From Cytobacillus massiliigabonensis (GTDB lineage Bacteria; Bacillota; Bacilli; Bacillales; Cytobacillaceae): DNA of 64,000 nt. Location: assembly GCF_900199725.1 (NCBI RefSeq), contig NZ_LT904904.1, positions 1,593,334-1,657,333 on the forward strand, in the 5' to 3' direction. Positions 43,685 to 53,947 of this stretch are shown here, piece after piece. Under the pieces are notes generated by a model. The model did no database searches. It was not told the origin of the DNA and saw nothing but the letters and a program-made list of their open reading frames with translations. How positions within the stretch are numbered: the stretch's first letter is position 1; every line of letters starts with the position of its first letter. The translations under genes and the position numbers were made by a program.

Positions 43685-44314
43685 ATGGATTTTATTAAAG
43701 AATGGATAACAAATATCATTTTATTTGTGCTCTTGGCAACTGTCATTGATATGCTCCTTCCAAATTCAAATTTACAAAAATATATCAAAATGGTTACCGG
43801 ACTTCTCCTCATTGCGATTATTTTGACGCCAATTTTGAAATTAGTCTCCAATGACTTTGAAGAAGTGCTTGCATCAATCCCAGCTATTGAAGCATCTGGA
43901 GAAAAAAACTTAGAAAATTCCATCGAAACGCAAAAAAAAGAAATACAAGCCTTCCAACATGCATATATTTTAGAAGAAATGGCTGTCCAATTTAAAAAGG
44001 ATGCGGAAGAGGAGTTGATGGAACAGTACGGATTGGAAATTGTAGATATAGTATTTCAAGCAGATGAATACGATCAGCGTGCTTTCCCAGAAAACTTGCA
44101 AATGGTTGTCGTCAAACTTAAACACATGGATGAAGTAGCTGAAGCTGTTGAAGTGGTCAAAAAAGTAGAAATTAATACTGAAGAAACTCTTCCTTCAAAT
44201 CAGGCAAATGATGAAACAGAAAAAGTTGCTTCACTTATCGCACAAAAATTGGGTGTGGATGAAAACATGATCGAAGTATCGGTAGAAGGAGGGAAGATGA
44301 ATAAGGATGGATAA
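43685..44314 (+). CDS. spoIIIAF: Stage III sporulation protein AF
   Basis: A 209-residue protein with two N-terminal membrane helices (ITNIILFVLLATVIDMLLP and GLLLIAIILTPIL) and a ring-building motif domain near the C-terminus (VVKLKHMDEV..., then VASLIAQKLGVDENMIEVSVEGG). AGGAGGTGGG precedes the ATG. It overlaps spoIIIAG by eight bases. Likely forms an oligomeric ring around the forespore channel. Confidence 0.9.
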   Translation: MDFIKEWITNIILFVLLATVIDMLLPNSNLQKYIKMVTGLLLIAIILTPILKLVSNDFEEVLASIPAIEASGEKNLENSIETQKKEIQAFQHAYILEEMAVQFKKDAEEELMEQYGLEIVDIVFQADEYDQRAFPENLQMVVVKLKHMDEVAEAVEVVKKVEINTEETLPSNQANDETEKVASLIAQKLGVDENMIEVSVEGGKMNKDG

Positions 44315-44981
44315 GGATAAAGGACCTTTAACTTTTTTAAAGAAGCTATTTACAAAGGAAGAACAGTCGGATAAAAAACCGGGAAAATATCAATATTTGC
44401 TGCTTGTCCTTCTATTCGGAGCAGCTATCATGCTCGTCGGTAATCTCTTTTTTAAAGATAAAACGGCAGATACGAGCATGCCAGTTTTTAATAATCAGGC
44501 TGGAGCTAAGAATGAAGAGGATGTTGCTGCCTTTGGCAAAGAACAGCCAGAGGGAAATAGTATAATTGCAGATTACGAGAGGGCATATGAAACGCAAATA
44601 AAAGAAATCCTTGATGACATCGTAGGAGTTGAGGATGCTACGGTTCTTGTGAACGTAGATGCGACAGAGCAAAAAGTGCTAGAGAAAAATATAACGAGCA
44701 AGACACAGACAACAGATGAAACCGACCGTGAAGGCGGAAAGAGAAAGGTAGAAGACCAATCGAAGGAAGAACAGCTAGTTATTATTAGAGAGGGAGAAAA
44801 AGAGGTTCCAATTGTTCTAGAAACGAAGAAACCCAAAATCAGAGGCGTTGCTATCGTGGCAAAAGGAGCCGAAAATATCCAAGTGAAAAGCTGGATCATC
44901 GAAGCGGTATCAAGGAGCCTTGATGTACCGACGCATCGAATATCAGTCATGCCGAAAAAAACGAAAGCTAAGGGGGATTAA
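44307..44981 (+). CDS. spoIIIAG: Stage III sporulation protein AG
   Basis: A 224-residue protein with one membrane helix (YQYLLLVLLFGAAIMLVGNLFF) and a periplasmic ring-building motif region interrupted by a strand-rich insertion (ATVLVNVDATEQKVLEKNITSKT to VPIVLETKKPKIRGVAIVAKGAE). In B. subtilis this protein forms a large 30-subunit ring in the intermembrane space. The sequence and its position identify it firmly. Confidence 0.92.
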   Translation: MDKDKGPLTFLKKLFTKEEQSDKKPGKYQYLLLVLLFGAAIMLVGNLFFKDKTADTSMPVFNNQAGAKNEEDVAAFGKEQPEGNSIIADYERAYETQIKEILDDIVGVEDATVLVNVDATEQKVLEKNITSKTQTTDETDREGGKRKVEDQSKEEQLVIIREGEKEVPIVLETKKPKIRGVAIVAKGAENIQVKSWIIEAVSRSLDVPTHRISVMPKKTKAKGD

Positions 44982-44984
44982 TAA

Positions 44985-45533
44985 ATGTTATTGAAAAAAC
45001 AAACAGTCTGGTTATTAACAATGCTGAGCTTGGTCGTCGTCTTATCCGTATACTATATTACTTCACCTGAACAAAGAGTAAATGATTTGGCAAATACGGA
45101 AGAAAAAGCTGAACAAAAAAATGATGAGGCAGTGACTACGGACAATACAGACACTGACAGTGATATCATTACAAATGCTGCTGGTGATGAAAAGTTTGAA
45201 GCATTAAGAATTCAGTTAACTGAAGAGCGAGACAGAACGAAGGAAGAATTGCAAACAGTAATGGGTACAACAGACCTTCCAGCCGAAGAAATTAGTGATG
45301 CGAAAGACCAAATTGATAAGCTAGATGAATTAGCGGAAAAGGAATACATTCTTGAAACACTAATTAAAGCGATGAATTATGAAGATGTCCTAGTTCGTGC
45401 TGACGATAAGAACGTTCAAGTGACTGTAAAAGCAGAGAAGCTTTCCCGCACACAAGCGAATGAAATTATTCGCCAGGTAAAAAGTGAAATCGGAGATCTG
45501 CAATTAGTAACAGTAGAATTTCAGCCTGAATAA
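44985..45533 (+). CDS. spoIIIAH: Stage III sporulation protein AH
   Basis: A 182-residue protein with one N-terminal membrane helix (TVWLLTMLSLVVVLSVYYI), an acidic linker, and a YscJ/FliF-like C-terminal domain (EYILETLIKAMNYEDVLVRADDKNV... ending VTVEFQPE). It binds forespore SpoIIQ across the intermembrane space. AAGGGGG lies before the start. Last gene of the operon, followed by a terminator. Confidence 0.93.
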   Translation: MLLKKQTVWLLTMLSLVVVLSVYYITSPEQRVNDLANTEEKAEQKNDEAVTTDNTDTDSDIITNAAGDEKFEALRIQLTEERDRTKEELQTVMGTTDLPAEEISDAKDQIDKLDELAEKEYILETLIKAMNYEDVLVRADDKNVQVTVKAEKLSRTQANEIIRQVKSEIGDLQLVTVEFQPE

Positions 45534-45547
45534 TATCAAATGCAGAC

Positions 45548-45578
45548 AAAGTAGCGAGGGGAGCTCCCTCGCTATTTC
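45548..45578 (+). terminator. Bidirectional terminator after spoIIIAH
   Basis: AAAGTAGCGAGGG and CCCTCGCTATTT arms lie between spoIIIAH and the convergent chemoreceptor gene, overlapping the latter's stop. Confidence 0.8.
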
Positions 45579-47053
45579 TTTTGTAATCTGATCAATTGTT
45601 CCATTGAATCATGAGCACTGGATACAGATTTATATAAATTTTCATGGTGCTTTGTCTGCAGTCCAACCGATGATGCAATCTCTTGAAGGGAAGCGCTGGC
45701 TTGTTCAATAACCGAGCTAAATTCACTAATCGATTCACCTATCAGGTTTGATGAATGGTAGATCTGTTTTGTAAGTGTATCGTAAGCATTAATATCATCT
45801 TTAAGAGTGAAAAAGGTTTGCTGAATTTTTTGAAAAACCTCTTGGGTTTCATTAGCAAGAGAAAGATTATTCGTCAACTTTTCACCTGTAGTGTAAATCG
45901 TATTCTTGGTACGTTCTGTGTCCATCATGACATTATTCAAGTTTTCAGTGATATGGGCAGCGGTTTTTCTTGAGATATCTGCAAGCTTTCTTACTTCTTC
46001 TGCTACTACTGCAAATCCTTTTCCGCTGTCGCCTGCCCTAGCTGCCTCAATGGATGCATTTAAAGCGAGGAGGTTTGTTTGATCTGCTATATCCTGAATC
46101 GCAGACGCAAAATGGAAAGTTTCTTTCACTAAGCTTACTAATGAGGAGATATGGGCATTTACTACACTCATTTCAGCCAAGGAATAAGAAATATCCTCCC
46201 GAAGGTTCGTTACTAGCGAATCCCCTTCATTCGTTGTTTGTCCAGCGTTTATCGCATCCTTATGCAGTTTTTCGACGAGATGTGAAGTATTTTCAGCAAG
46301 TTGATTCGCTTTGTCGAGCGAGTAGGTAATATTGATAATCGTATCAGATTGTGTTTGAATTCCTGCCGATATTTCAGTAATTGTATCGTTTATTTCAATT
46401 GCAGATTGGTAGTTTTCTTTGCTAAGCTGTTTAACATTCTCAATAAGAGAAGAAATGCTAGTCGTGCTATTTGCGACCGTTCTCTTCATTTCAATGTTAT
46501 TCTCCAATAATAATTGTGTCTCTTTTTGGGCTGAAACAATATTCTCCGATAATTTTTTTGCTAGTGTAAGCTGAAAAGTTAGCAGAATAGATATTAGTAT
46601 AAAAAGTAAATAAATGGTTGCATAATTTTTTCCTTCCAAAGGAAGCTGATCATGGTGCATAAAAGTAAATATGGTTATAACGGATAGTCCTATGGCTGAT
46701 GCAAGCCATAATAACCGGCGTTCCATATAAATAGCAGCTAACGCAAGGATAAAATAAATGAGAAAATAAGCTGTCGGGGAAACGCTATTTTCCATTATAA
46801 TAAACATAACACCTGCAACTAGAAAAATGGACAAATAGGGAATGACCTTCATTGCTTTCTTTAAATAGTGCATGACAGCAACGATGCCAACCCCAATTCC
46901 ACCCGCAATAATAATGGATAAAACAACAGCCATATCTTTTTTCATGACAATATCAAAAAGGGCTGCAAGGATTACACACACAAAGGCTGCCTTTACAACA
47001 AGGGAATTTTTCCTTAGTAAATCTTCCTTTTTAATTTCTTCAATCGTTTTCAT
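45572..47053 (-). CDS. Methyl-accepting chemotaxis-type protein with a membrane-only sensor
   Basis: A 493-residue receptor. About six membrane helices fill the first 175 residues, with no extracellular ligand domain and no recognisable HAMP. The cytoplasmic signalling domain is a long coiled coil with the hairpin tip [36 protein letters not shown]. The signal domain is short, typical of soluble- or membrane-signal sensing receptors. The stimulus is unknown; membrane state or a hydrophobic compound is possible. It is inserted between spoIIIA and accB. Confidence 0.85.
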   Translation of the reverse strand: MKTIEEIKKEDLLRKNSLVVKAAFVCVILAALFDIVMKKDMAVVLSIIIAGGIGVGIVAVMHYLKKAMKVIPYLSIFLVAGVMFIIMENSVSPTAYFLIYFILALAAIYMERRLLWLASAIGLSVITIFTFMHHDQLPLEGKNYATIYLLFILISILLTFQLTLAKKLSENIVSAQKETQLLLENNIEMKRTVANSTTSISSLIENVKQLSKENYQSAIEINDTITEISAGIQTQSDTIINITYSLDKANQLAENTSHLVEKLHKDAINAGQTTNEGDSLVTNLREDISYSLAEMSVVNAHISSLVSLVKETFHFASAIQDIADQTNLLALNASIEAARAGDSGKGFAVVAEEVRKLADISRKTAAHITENLNNVMMDTERTKNTIYTTGEKLTNNLSLANETQEVFQKIQQTFFTLKDDINAYDTLTKQIYHSSNLIGESISEFSSVIEQASASLQEIASSVGLQTKHHENLYKSVSSAHDSMEQLIRLQKK

Positions 47054-47237
47054 TTCCTAATCTTCCTCTCATTTCTAGTCCATTTGAATGATTATTTCGC
47101 TATATTTCTTCAAATTCCCTCTACAAATAGTCACAAAGTTTTCAAAAATAATGAAATGCATCTTTTAAGAGAAGGGTTCAAATGATAAGGTTGAAATAAG
47201 GAAAATGAAAATATTATGCACAGTTGATAATCCCATG

Positions 47238-47286
47238 TTGAATTTTAATAAGATCTTATCGTATGATATTAGTAGCTAGTCATAAT
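47238..47286 (+). promoter_or_regulatory. Candidate accB promoter with a FapR-like palindrome
   Basis: TTGAAT at 47238-47243 and TATGAT at 47262-47267, 18 bases apart, make a plausible sigma-A promoter. Directly after, ATTAGTAGCTAGTCATAAT at 47268-47286 is palindromic at its ends and resembles the FapR operator that represses fatty acid genes. Its position over the start point would fit repression. The rest of the 300-base gap shows no gene. Confidence 0.45.
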
Positions 47287-47355
47287 TTTTTCATCGCGTT
47301 ATTTCCAAATGTTTTTAAGTGGGAATAAACGAATGGATAATGAGGGGTGCCGAAG

Positions 47356-47844
47356 ATGTTAAAAGTTCAGGAAATTCGTGAACTGATTAAACTTGTTGAT
47401 CAGTCGAATATTGATGAGTTTGTATATGAGCATGATGGATCAAAAATTAAGATGAAAAAGAAAACGGCAGAGACTGTAGTTGTTCAGCCTGCTAAAACAG
47501 TTATTGAGGAAGTCCAAGCACCTAAAGCAGCTGTACAAGCTCCTGTTAAACAAGAGCAAGTTGCAGAACCAGCTGTTACGGAAACAGTTAAGGAAACTGA
47601 AAATCTACATAAAATTGTTTCTCCAATGGTGGGAACGTTCTATCAATCTTCCTCACCAGATGCGGAAGCCTATGTAAAAGCGGGATCGAAAGTATCAAAA
47701 GAATCAATCGTCTGCATCGTTGAAGCAATGAAGTTATTTAATGAAATTGAAGCTGAGATTAATGGAGAAATTGTAGAAATATTAGTTAGTGATGGCCAAT
47801 TAGTTGAATACGGTCAGCCATTATTTTTAGTAAAGCCTGAGTAA
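47356..47844 (+). CDS. accB: Acetyl-CoA carboxylase biotin carboxyl carrier protein
   Basis: A 162-residue protein. The N-terminal domain opens [28 protein letters not shown]. An Ala/Pro/Val-rich linker follows, then the biotinyl domain with Lys126 in [10 protein letters not shown]. It carries the carboxybiotin between AccC and AccAD in the first step of fatty acid synthesis. ATG 47356 follows GAGGGGTG; an in-frame GTG three codons earlier overlaps that site. It heads a long co-directional gene cluster. Confidence 0.95.
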   Translation: MLKVQEIRELIKLVDQSNIDEFVYEHDGSKIKMKKKTAETVVVQPAKTVIEEVQAPKAAVQAPVKQEQVAEPAVTETVKETENLHKIVSPMVGTFYQSSSPDAEAYVKAGSKVSKESIVCIVEAMKLFNEIEAEINGEIVEILVSDGQLVEYGQPLFLVKPE

Positions 47845-47862
47845 GTAAGGAGCGGTAACAGG

Positions 47863-49215
47863 ATGATAAAAAAACTGTTAATTGCAAATAGAGGGGAAAT
47901 TGCTGTGCGTATCATTCGCGCTTGCCGCGAAATGGGCATCGAATCTGTTGCTGTATATTCTGAGGCTGACAAGGAGTCGCTCCATGTTCAGCTTGCAGAT
48001 GAAGCGTATTGTATTGGTCCGACAGCATCAAAGGATAGTTATTTAAATTTCACGAATATTATTAGCGTCGCAAAGCTAACGGATTGTGATGCCATTCATC
48101 CAGGATATGGATTTTTAGCTGAGAATGCGGATTTTGCTGACCTTTGCCGAGAATGCAATATTATTTTTGTCGGTCCTACACCAGAAGCAATTACGAAAAT
48201 GGGGACAAAGGATATTGCAAGAGAGACAATGAAGGAAGCTGGCGTTCCTATTGTTCCTGGCTCAAACGGGATTATTAAGGATGTAGAAGAAGCTATTGAA
48301 CTGGCTAATAAAATTGAATATCCAGTAATTATTAAAGCAACAGCAGGCGGCGGAGGAAAAGGAATTCGTGTCGCACGAAATGAGGCAGAGCTTGTAAAAG
48401 GAATTACAATTACCCAGCAGGAAGCCTTAACTGCTTTTGGTAACCCAGGGGTTTATATTGAGAAATATATTGAAGATTTCCGCCATGTTGAAATTCAGGT
48501 GCTTGCAGATTCGTTTGGAAACGTTGTTCACCTAGGGGAAAGAGACTGCTCAATTCAAAGACGTCTGCAAAAACTCCTTGAAGAAACACCATCACCTGCT
48601 CTTGATGAGGAAACACGTAACAAAATGGGGCATGCAGCTGTAAAGGCAGCCCAAGCAGTTGATTACACAGGAGCAGGCACAATAGAATTTATCTATGATT
48701 ACCATGAACGCAAATTTTATTTCATGGAAATGAATACACGTATCCAGGTTGAACATCCAGTAACGGAGATGGTTACTGGTGTGGATCTAATTAAAGAGCA
48801 GATTAAAGTAGCATCAGGTGAGAAACTGAAGTTTAGTCAGCAGGAAGTGACGTTTAGCGGCTGGTCGATTGAATGCCGTATCAATGCTGAAAATCCAGAA
48901 AAGAACTTTATGCCATCTGCTGGGAAAATTACCATGTATCTACCTCCTGGCGGGTATGGTGTTCGTGTAGACTCCGCTGCGTACCCGGGGTATGTGATTC
49001 CACCTTATTATGATTCTATGATTGCTAAAGTAATCACATATGGTCATACGAGAGAGGAAGCTATAGCCCGGATGAAAAGAGCATTAAGTGAATTTGTTGT
49101 TGAAGGCGTTCATACGACGATTCCATTCCACTTAAAACTATTAAGCCATGAACAATTTGTCGATGGACAATTTAATACAAAGTTTTTAGAAATATATAAT
49201 GTAATGGATAAATAA
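47863..49215 (+). CDS. accC: Acetyl-CoA carboxylase biotin carboxylase subunit
   Basis: A 450-residue ATP-grasp enzyme that carboxylates biotin on Acc[18 protein letters not shown] opens it. The ATP-binding glycine loop is [13 protein letters not shown]. Catalytic segments [12 protein letters not shown] and [14 protein letters not shown] are present. AAGGAGCGG precedes the ATG 18 bases after accB. Complete at the usual length. Confidence 0.96.
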   Translation: MIKKLLIANRGEIAVRIIRACREMGIESVAVYSEADKESLHVQLADEAYCIGPTASKDSYLNFTNIISVAKLTDCDAIHPGYGFLAENADFADLCRECNIIFVGPTPEAITKMGTKDIARETMKEAGVPIVPGSNGIIKDVEEAIELANKIEYPVIIKATAGGGGKGIRVARNEAELVKGITITQQEALTAFGNPGVYIEKYIEDFRHVEIQVLADSFGNVVHLGERDCSIQRRLQKLLEETPSPALDEETRNKMGHAAVKAAQAVDYTGAGTIEFIYDYHERKFYFMEMNTRIQVEHPVTEMVTGVDLIKEQIKVASGEKLKFSQQEVTFSGWSIECRINAENPEKNFMPSAGKITMYLPPGGYGVRVDSAAYPGYVIPPYYDSMIAKVITYGHTREEAIARMKRALSEFVVEGVHTTIPFHLKLLSHEQFVDGQFNTKFLEIYNVMDK

Positions 49216-49232
49216 GATTAATTGGAGGTGCA

Positions 49233-49640
49233 ATGATGAGCGAAAATATTTTAGAGATGAATAAAGAAAACGCTGGCCTTGGAAAAGTTGAAATTGCTCC
49301 TGAAGTGATCGAAGTGATAGCTGGCATCGCAGCTTCAGAGGTCGAAGGTGTTGCCCAAATGCGCGGAAACTTCGCTTCAGGCGTTGTTGAACGTTTAGGA
49401 AAGAAAAACCATGGGAAAGGCGTTAAGGTTGAGTTATCTGAAGAGGGAATAAAAGTAGATGTTTACTGCTCAATGACATTCGGCATATCCATTCCGAATG
49501 TAGCCCAAAAAATTCAAGATAATATCCGCCAGGCACTTCTGAATATGACAGCGCTTGAAGCACAAGAAGTGAATATTCATGTAGTTGGTATTACATTTGA
49601 AAATCAAAAGCATGAAGCAGAAGTGGATCAGGAAATGTAA
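49233..49640 (+). CDS. yqhY: Asp23/Gls24 family envelope stress protein YqhY
   Basis: A 135-residue protein with the Asp23 domain: GKVEIAPEVIEVIAGIAASEVEGVAQMRG, then GVKVELSEEGIKVDVYC and VNIHVVGI. In B. subtilis YqhY influences lipid synthesis, and loss of the gene selects mutations in acetyl-CoA carboxylase, consistent with its place after accC. GGAGGTG precedes; ATG 49233 and 49236 are both usable. A terminator follows. Confidence 0.9.
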   Translation: MMSENILEMNKENAGLGKVEIAPEVIEVIAGIAASEVEGVAQMRGNFASGVVERLGKKNHGKGVKVELSEEGIKVDVYCSMTFGISIPNVAQKIQDNIRQALLNMTALEAQEVNIHVVGITFENQKHEAEVDQEM

Positions 49641-49649
49641 TGTGTTTAA

Positions 49650-49684
49650 GGCCAAAGACGTTCAAGCTGTCTTTGGCTTTTTTA
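49650..49684 (+). terminator. Terminator after yqhY
   Basis: GCCAAAGAC and GTCTTTGGC arms with a nine-base loop and a T tract. nusB probably has its own promoter in the following 200 bases, where TTATGCTATGATTACT resembles a -10 region. Confidence 0.85.
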
Positions 49685-49896
49685 CGTTGCAAAAAAAACG
49701 GATTCAAATGTGATTTAAGACGTATAATTAAAAAATATTTGCTGGTAAAGTTATAATAACGGTTTTAACCGTTTTTACAAGGGAAATTATGATGGTATAA
49801 GAAGATGCGTATTCGATATACTTATGCTATGATTACTAGTGTATTTTTTGAACGATTATAGCAGAAATTTTCCCTGTAAAAGGAGTTATGGAATAG

Positions 49897-50286
49897 ATGA
49901 AAAGAAGAACAGCCAGAGAAAAGGCATTACAAGCATTATTTCAAATCGATATGAGTCAGGTAGAACCTGGTTCAGCTATTGAACATGTGCTAGAAGGTGC
50001 GCCAAATGATAAATATTTAAGCAAATTAGTTCATGGTGTATTAGAGCATAAAGATCACATCGATGAATCAATTAAAGAGCACCTTTCAAATTGGACACTG
50101 GATCGATTAGCAACTGTAGATCGAAATCTATTAAGATTATCCGTTTATGAGCTGCAGTTCGGCAGTGAAGAGGTTCCGCCAAATGTTGCAATTGATGAAG
50201 CCATTGAAATTGCAAAAATGTATGGGGACGATCAATCAAGTAAGTTTATAAACGGAGTTCTTTCAAAGATTAAACAGCAACTATGA
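49897..50286 (+). CDS. nusB: Transcription antitermination factor NusB
   Basis: A 129-residue all-helical protein that binds boxA RNA with S10 during rRNA transcription. MKRRTAREKALQALFQID and LLRLSVYELQFG...VPPNVAIDEAIEIAKMYGDDQSSKFINGVLSKI are diagnostic. AAAAGGAG precedes the ATG. It begins the nusB-folD-xseA-xseB-ispA group. Confidence 0.95.
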   Translation: MKRRTAREKALQALFQIDMSQVEPGSAIEHVLEGAPNDKYLSKLVHGVLEHKDHIDESIKEHLSNWTLDRLATVDRNLLRLSVYELQFGSEEVPPNVAIDEAIEIAKMYGDDQSSKFINGVLSKIKQQL

Positions 50287-50334
50287 TTCATTCAGCCAGT
50301 GGTTTACTCACTTTACACTAGGAGGAAGCTAAAA

Positions 50335-51201
50335 ATGGGGAAAAGTTTAATTGATGGAAAAGAAATTGCTAGACAAAAGAAAGCCTTAATTTCTGAAGAG
50401 GTTGAAAAGCTAAAAAAAGACGGCATTGTTCCTGGTCTTGCTGTGATTCTAGTAGGAAATGATCCAGCCTCTAAAACTTATGTATCCAACAAAGAAAGAA
50501 CATGCCGTGAGCTTGGTATGCATTCTGTGTTAATTGAACTTCCTGAAACAGTAAGTGAACAAGCCTTATTAAATCAAGTAGCTGAATTAAATGAAGATTC
50601 GAATATTCATGGCATCCTTGTGCAAATGCCACTGCCAGACCATATTAATGAAACAAAGGTGATTGAAACGATTTCACCGGAAAAAGATGTGGATGGATTT
50701 CATCCTGTAAATGTAGGCCGGATGATGACAGGCCAAGATTCCTTCCTGCCCTGTACACCGTATGGGGTAATGGAAATGCTCGATTACATAGGTGCGGATA
50801 TTGCCGGCAAACATGTAGTTGTAGTTGGACGGAGCAATATTGTCGGTAAACCGGCAGGACAGCTTTTTCTAAATAAGAATGCGACTGTTACGTATTGTCA
50901 TTCTAAAACAACTGATCTGAAAGCTTTTACAAGGCAGGCAGACATTCTCGTTGCAGCTGTAGGAAAGGTAAATTTAATTACGAAGGATCATGTGAAAGAA
51001 GGAGCAATTGTCATTGATGTCGGTATGAATCGAAACAGTGAAGGCAAACTCTGTGGTGATGTGGACTTTAACAATGTAAAGGAAATTGCAAGTTATATCA
51101 CTCCAGTTCCTGGAGGCGTAGGCCCAATGACGATTACAATGCTCATGTTCAATACATTGAAAGCAGCAAAAGCCATTCGGGATAAAACAGCCGCGGTGTA
51201 A
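50335..51201 (+). CDS. folD: Methylenetetrahydrofolate dehydrogenase/cyclohydrolase FolD
   Basis: A 288-residue bifunctional enzyme that interconverts methylene-, methenyl- and formyl-tetrahydrofolate, using NADP. The catalytic Lys is in [44 protein letters not shown] and the Rossmann motif [14 protein letters not shown] are present. The closing signature is [17 protein letters not shown] 50335 follows AGGAGG and replaces an upstream frame start. It uses the one-carbon units made by the gcv operon. Confidence 0.95.
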   Translation: MGKSLIDGKEIARQKKALISEEVEKLKKDGIVPGLAVILVGNDPASKTYVSNKERTCRELGMHSVLIELPETVSEQALLNQVAELNEDSNIHGILVQMPLPDHINETKVIETISPEKDVDGFHPVNVGRMMTGQDSFLPCTPYGVMEMLDYIGADIAGKHVVVVGRSNIVGKPAGQLFLNKNATVTYCHSKTTDLKAFTRQADILVAAVGKVNLITKDHVKEGAIVIDVGMNRNSEGKLCGDVDFNNVKEIASYITPVPGGVGPMTITMLMFNTLKAAKAIRDKTAAV

Positions 51202-51326
51202 AAATTAAATAGAAATAATCACTCTGCCTTTTCATTAGACACCTTTCCAATCCGTTTATATGTAACGGCCGGAAGAACTGAATCTTAATGAAAGGGCAGT
51301 TTTATTTAAGGGAGACTGACTATTTT

Positions 51327-52667
51327 ATGAATGATAAACGCTATTTAACAGTCAACGCTCTAACGAAATACATAAAAAGAAAATTCGATGCAGACCCACA
51401 TTTACAGGATGTCATGGTAAAGGGAGAAATATCAAACTTTAAACAGCATTCGAGCGGGCATATGTATTTTACATTAAAGGATGAAAAAGCTCGGGTTCTT
51501 GCTGTTATGTTCTCTAGATATAACCATGCTATGAAGTTTTCACCTGAAAATGGAATGAAGGTCTTAATAAGAGGCGATCTTACGGTATATGAACCGAGCG
51601 GACAGTATCAAATTTACATTAAGAAAATGCAGCCAGACGGGATCGGTGATTTATATTTAGCTTTTGAACAGCTAAAGGAAAAGTTAGAAAAGGAAGGCTT
51701 GTTTTCAGCTGAATATAAAAAAACAATCCCAAAGTTTCCGAAAACAATCGGAGTTGTCACCTCACCAACGGGTGCTGCCATTCGGGATATCATTACAACG
51801 ATTAAAAGGCGATATCCTGTTGCCAATATTCTTATATTTCCTGCTCTTGTTCAAGGTGGACAAGCAGCACCCTCTATTGTGAAAGCCATTCAAATGGCCA
51901 ATAGCCATGAGGAGGCTGATGTTCTGATTATTGGACGCGGTGGCGGATCGATAGAAGAATTATGGGCCTTTAACGAAGAATCAGTGGCAAGATCTATTTT
52001 TCATTCACGTATTCCTATCATCTCTGCTGTTGGTCATGAAACAGATTTTACTATCGCAGATTTTGTAGCTGATTTAAGAGCTCCTACACCGACTGGGGCA
52101 GCAGAATTGGCTGTGCCGCATATTGATGATTTAGCCGAACGGATTTTTAATAGACAGTCTCGGATGATTAGAGCGCTAAAAGAACAATTGAATTTACAAA
52201 ATGAAAGACTAGCAAGAATTCAAAAATCTTATGCATTTCGCTATCCTCATAAATTATACGAACAAAAGCTTGAACAGGTTGACAAATGGACGGAGCAGCT
52301 TCAAAGAGGATCAAAAAAACTGTTTGATTTGAAAGCTGAAGAGTGGATAAGCCTGCAAAAACGATTGAAGCGAAGCCACCCTAATGAAAGAATCGAAGAA
52401 GCCAAGCTGCAGCAGGAAAAGGCACAAAAATTATTAAATCGGGCAATTGCAGCGATTTTTGCTGCGAAAGAAAAAGACTTTTCCCATTTGCTTACAACCT
52501 TAGAGGCGTTAAGCCCGTTGAAAATTATGGATAGAGGGTATAGCCTTGTTTACTCTGATGAGGGGAATTTGATTAAAACAGTAAATCAAATTAAGCGGAA
52601 TGAGCAAATAAAGGTGAAGGTATCGGACGGTGCTATTCATTGTTTAGTAACTGATATTGAGGAGTGA
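51327..52667 (+). CDS. xseA: Exodeoxyribonuclease VII large subunit
   Basis: A 446-residue nuclease subunit. An N-terminal OB domain ([16 protein letters not shown]...[11 protein letters not shown]) is followed by the catalytic domain with [32 protein letters not shown] and [15 protein letters not shown] long coiled coil precedes the C-terminal strand [14 protein letters not shown] 51327 aligns with the family start; AAGGGAG lies before it at a slightly long distance. It overlaps or nearly touches xseB. Confidence 0.93.
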   Translation: MNDKRYLTVNALTKYIKRKFDADPHLQDVMVKGEISNFKQHSSGHMYFTLKDEKARVLAVMFSRYNHAMKFSPENGMKVLIRGDLTVYEPSGQYQIYIKKMQPDGIGDLYLAFEQLKEKLEKEGLFSAEYKKTIPKFPKTIGVVTSPTGAAIRDIITTIKRRYPVANILIFPALVQGGQAAPSIVKAIQMANSHEEADVLIIGRGGGSIEELWAFNEESVARSIFHSRIPIISAVGHETDFTIADFVADLRAPTPTGAAELAVPHIDDLAERIFNRQSRMIRALKEQLNLQNERLARIQKSYAFRYPHKLYEQKLEQVDKWTEQLQRGSKKLFDLKAEEWISLQKRLKRSHPNERIEEAKLQQEKAQKLLNRAIAAIFAAKEKDFSHLLTTLEALSPLKIMDRGYSLVYSDEGNLIKTVNQIKRNEQIKVKVSDGAIHCLVTDIEE

Positions 52668-52672
52668 GAAGG

Positions 52673-52906
52673 ATGTCTGCAGAACAAAAACTTACTTTTG
52701 AAGAAGCGATGAAACATTTAGAAGAAATTGTTGAAAAACTGGAGGAAGGGGATGTACCTTTAGAAGAGGCAATTAATATTTATAAAAAGGGAATGGAATT
52801 ATCAAAGCTGTGCCACGATAAATTGAAAAATGTTGAGTCCCAGCTAACAGAAATTTTGACAGAGGATGGTCGAAAGGATCATTTCGTTATAACTGAGGAG
52901 GAGTAA
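52673..52906 (+). CDS. xseB: Exodeoxyribonuclease VII small subunit
   Basis: A 77-residue helical protein: [27 protein letters not shown] followed by [13 protein letters not shown]. It binds the XseA coiled coil. ATG 52673 is used; an in-frame GTG at 52664 overlaps the xseA stop. The stop is two bases from the ispA start. Confidence 0.92.
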   Translation: MSAEQKLTFEEAMKHLEEIVEKLEEGDVPLEEAINIYKKGMELSKLCHDKLKNVESQLTEILTEDGRKDHFVITEEE

Positions 52907-52908
52907 TT

Positions 52909-53802
52909 TTGTCACAAGAATCGTTTTCAACATTTGCAAGCACACACAAACAGTTACTTGAAAAGGAATTAAGAGATCGCGTGAATCAATTAATTGCTCC
53001 TCCTGTTATTAAGGAATCGATGCTTTATTCTTTGGAGGCCGGCGGCAAGCGGATTAGACCATTATTGCTGTTCGCAACCTTAGCTGCTTTTGGGGAGAAC
53101 CCAATAAAAGGGCTGCAAACAGCGGCAGCGATTGAAATGATTCATACGTATTCACTTATTCATGATGATCTGCCGAGTATGGATAATGATGATTTAAGAA
53201 GAGGAAAGCCGACAAATCATAAAGTTTTCGGGGATGCATTTGCCATACTGGCAGGAGATGCACTTTTAACATACAGTTTTCAGCTGCTTGCGGAAACCCC
53301 TGATGATTTTGCAGATGCATCGACAAAGCTTGCTTTAATAAAGGAGCTATCGAAAGCATCGGGCGCAGAAGGCATGGTAGGCGGACAAGTTGCGGACATA
53401 AGCGGGGAAGAAAAAGATTTATCATTAAGTGATTTAGAGTATATTCATATCCATAAAACAGGCAAACTTCTTGAGTGCAGTGTGGTTTCTGGAGCAATTC
53501 TTGCGGGAGCATCAGATAATCAAATCAATACACTTGCAAAATTTGCTTACCACCTCGGTCTTGCATTTCAAATTCGAGATGATATTCTTGATCTTGAGGG
53601 AGTCGAAGAGGTAATCGGCAAACGCGTAGGAAGTGACGAAATTAATCATAAGGTGACATATCCTTCCCTTTTATCTTTAGAAGGGGCAAAGGAAGCCTTG
53701 CACCGACATATTGAATTAGCAAAAAATCAATTAAATGCTACAGGATTGAATGTAGAATTGCTTTGGGCAATAACAAACTTAATTGAGACAAGAGATCACT
53801 AA
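52909..53802 (+). CDS. ispA: Farnesyl diphosphate synthase IspA
   Basis: A 297-residue polyprenyl synthase making farnesyl diphosphate from isopentenyl and dimethylallyl diphosphates. First Asp-rich motif DDLPSMDND near residue 85, second DDILDLEG, with GGKRIRP upstream. The start codon is TTG, behind GAGGAGGAG, and no ATG is nearby. It feeds quinone, undecaprenyl and heptaprenyl synthesis and is next to dxs. Confidence 0.94.
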   Translation: MSQESFSTFASTHKQLLEKELRDRVNQLIAPPVIKESMLYSLEAGGKRIRPLLLFATLAAFGENPIKGLQTAAAIEMIHTYSLIHDDLPSMDNDDLRRGKPTNHKVFGDAFAILAGDALLTYSFQLLAETPDDFADASTKLALIKELSKASGAEGMVGGQVADISGEEKDLSLSDLEYIHIHKTGKLLECSVVSGAILAGASDNQINTLAKFAYHLGLAFQIRDDILDLEGVEEVIGKRVGSDEINHKVTYPSLLSLEGAKEALHRHIELAKNQLNATGLNVELLWAITNLIETRDH

Positions 53803-53819
53803 TAAATAACTGAAGTATT

Positions 53820-53876
53820 TCCACAAGAACAAGCAATTTTGCTTTTTCTTGTGGATTTATTTCATACTGTTATAAT
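53820..53876 (+). terminator. Terminator after ispA overlapping a candidate dxs promoter
   Basis: CCACAAGAA and TTCTTGTGG arms form a hairpin at 53821-53854 with T-rich sequence after it. The 3' arm also provides TTGTGG, 16 bases before TATAAT at 53871-53876, a good sigma-A promoter for dxs. The hairpin and promoter therefore share sequence. Confidence 0.6.
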
Positions 53877-53947
53877 AACACTATAAAATACGATTTATTG
53901 GTTTATGAAATTTTTAATGAAATAATGAAAGTGAGTGATCCGCCCGT

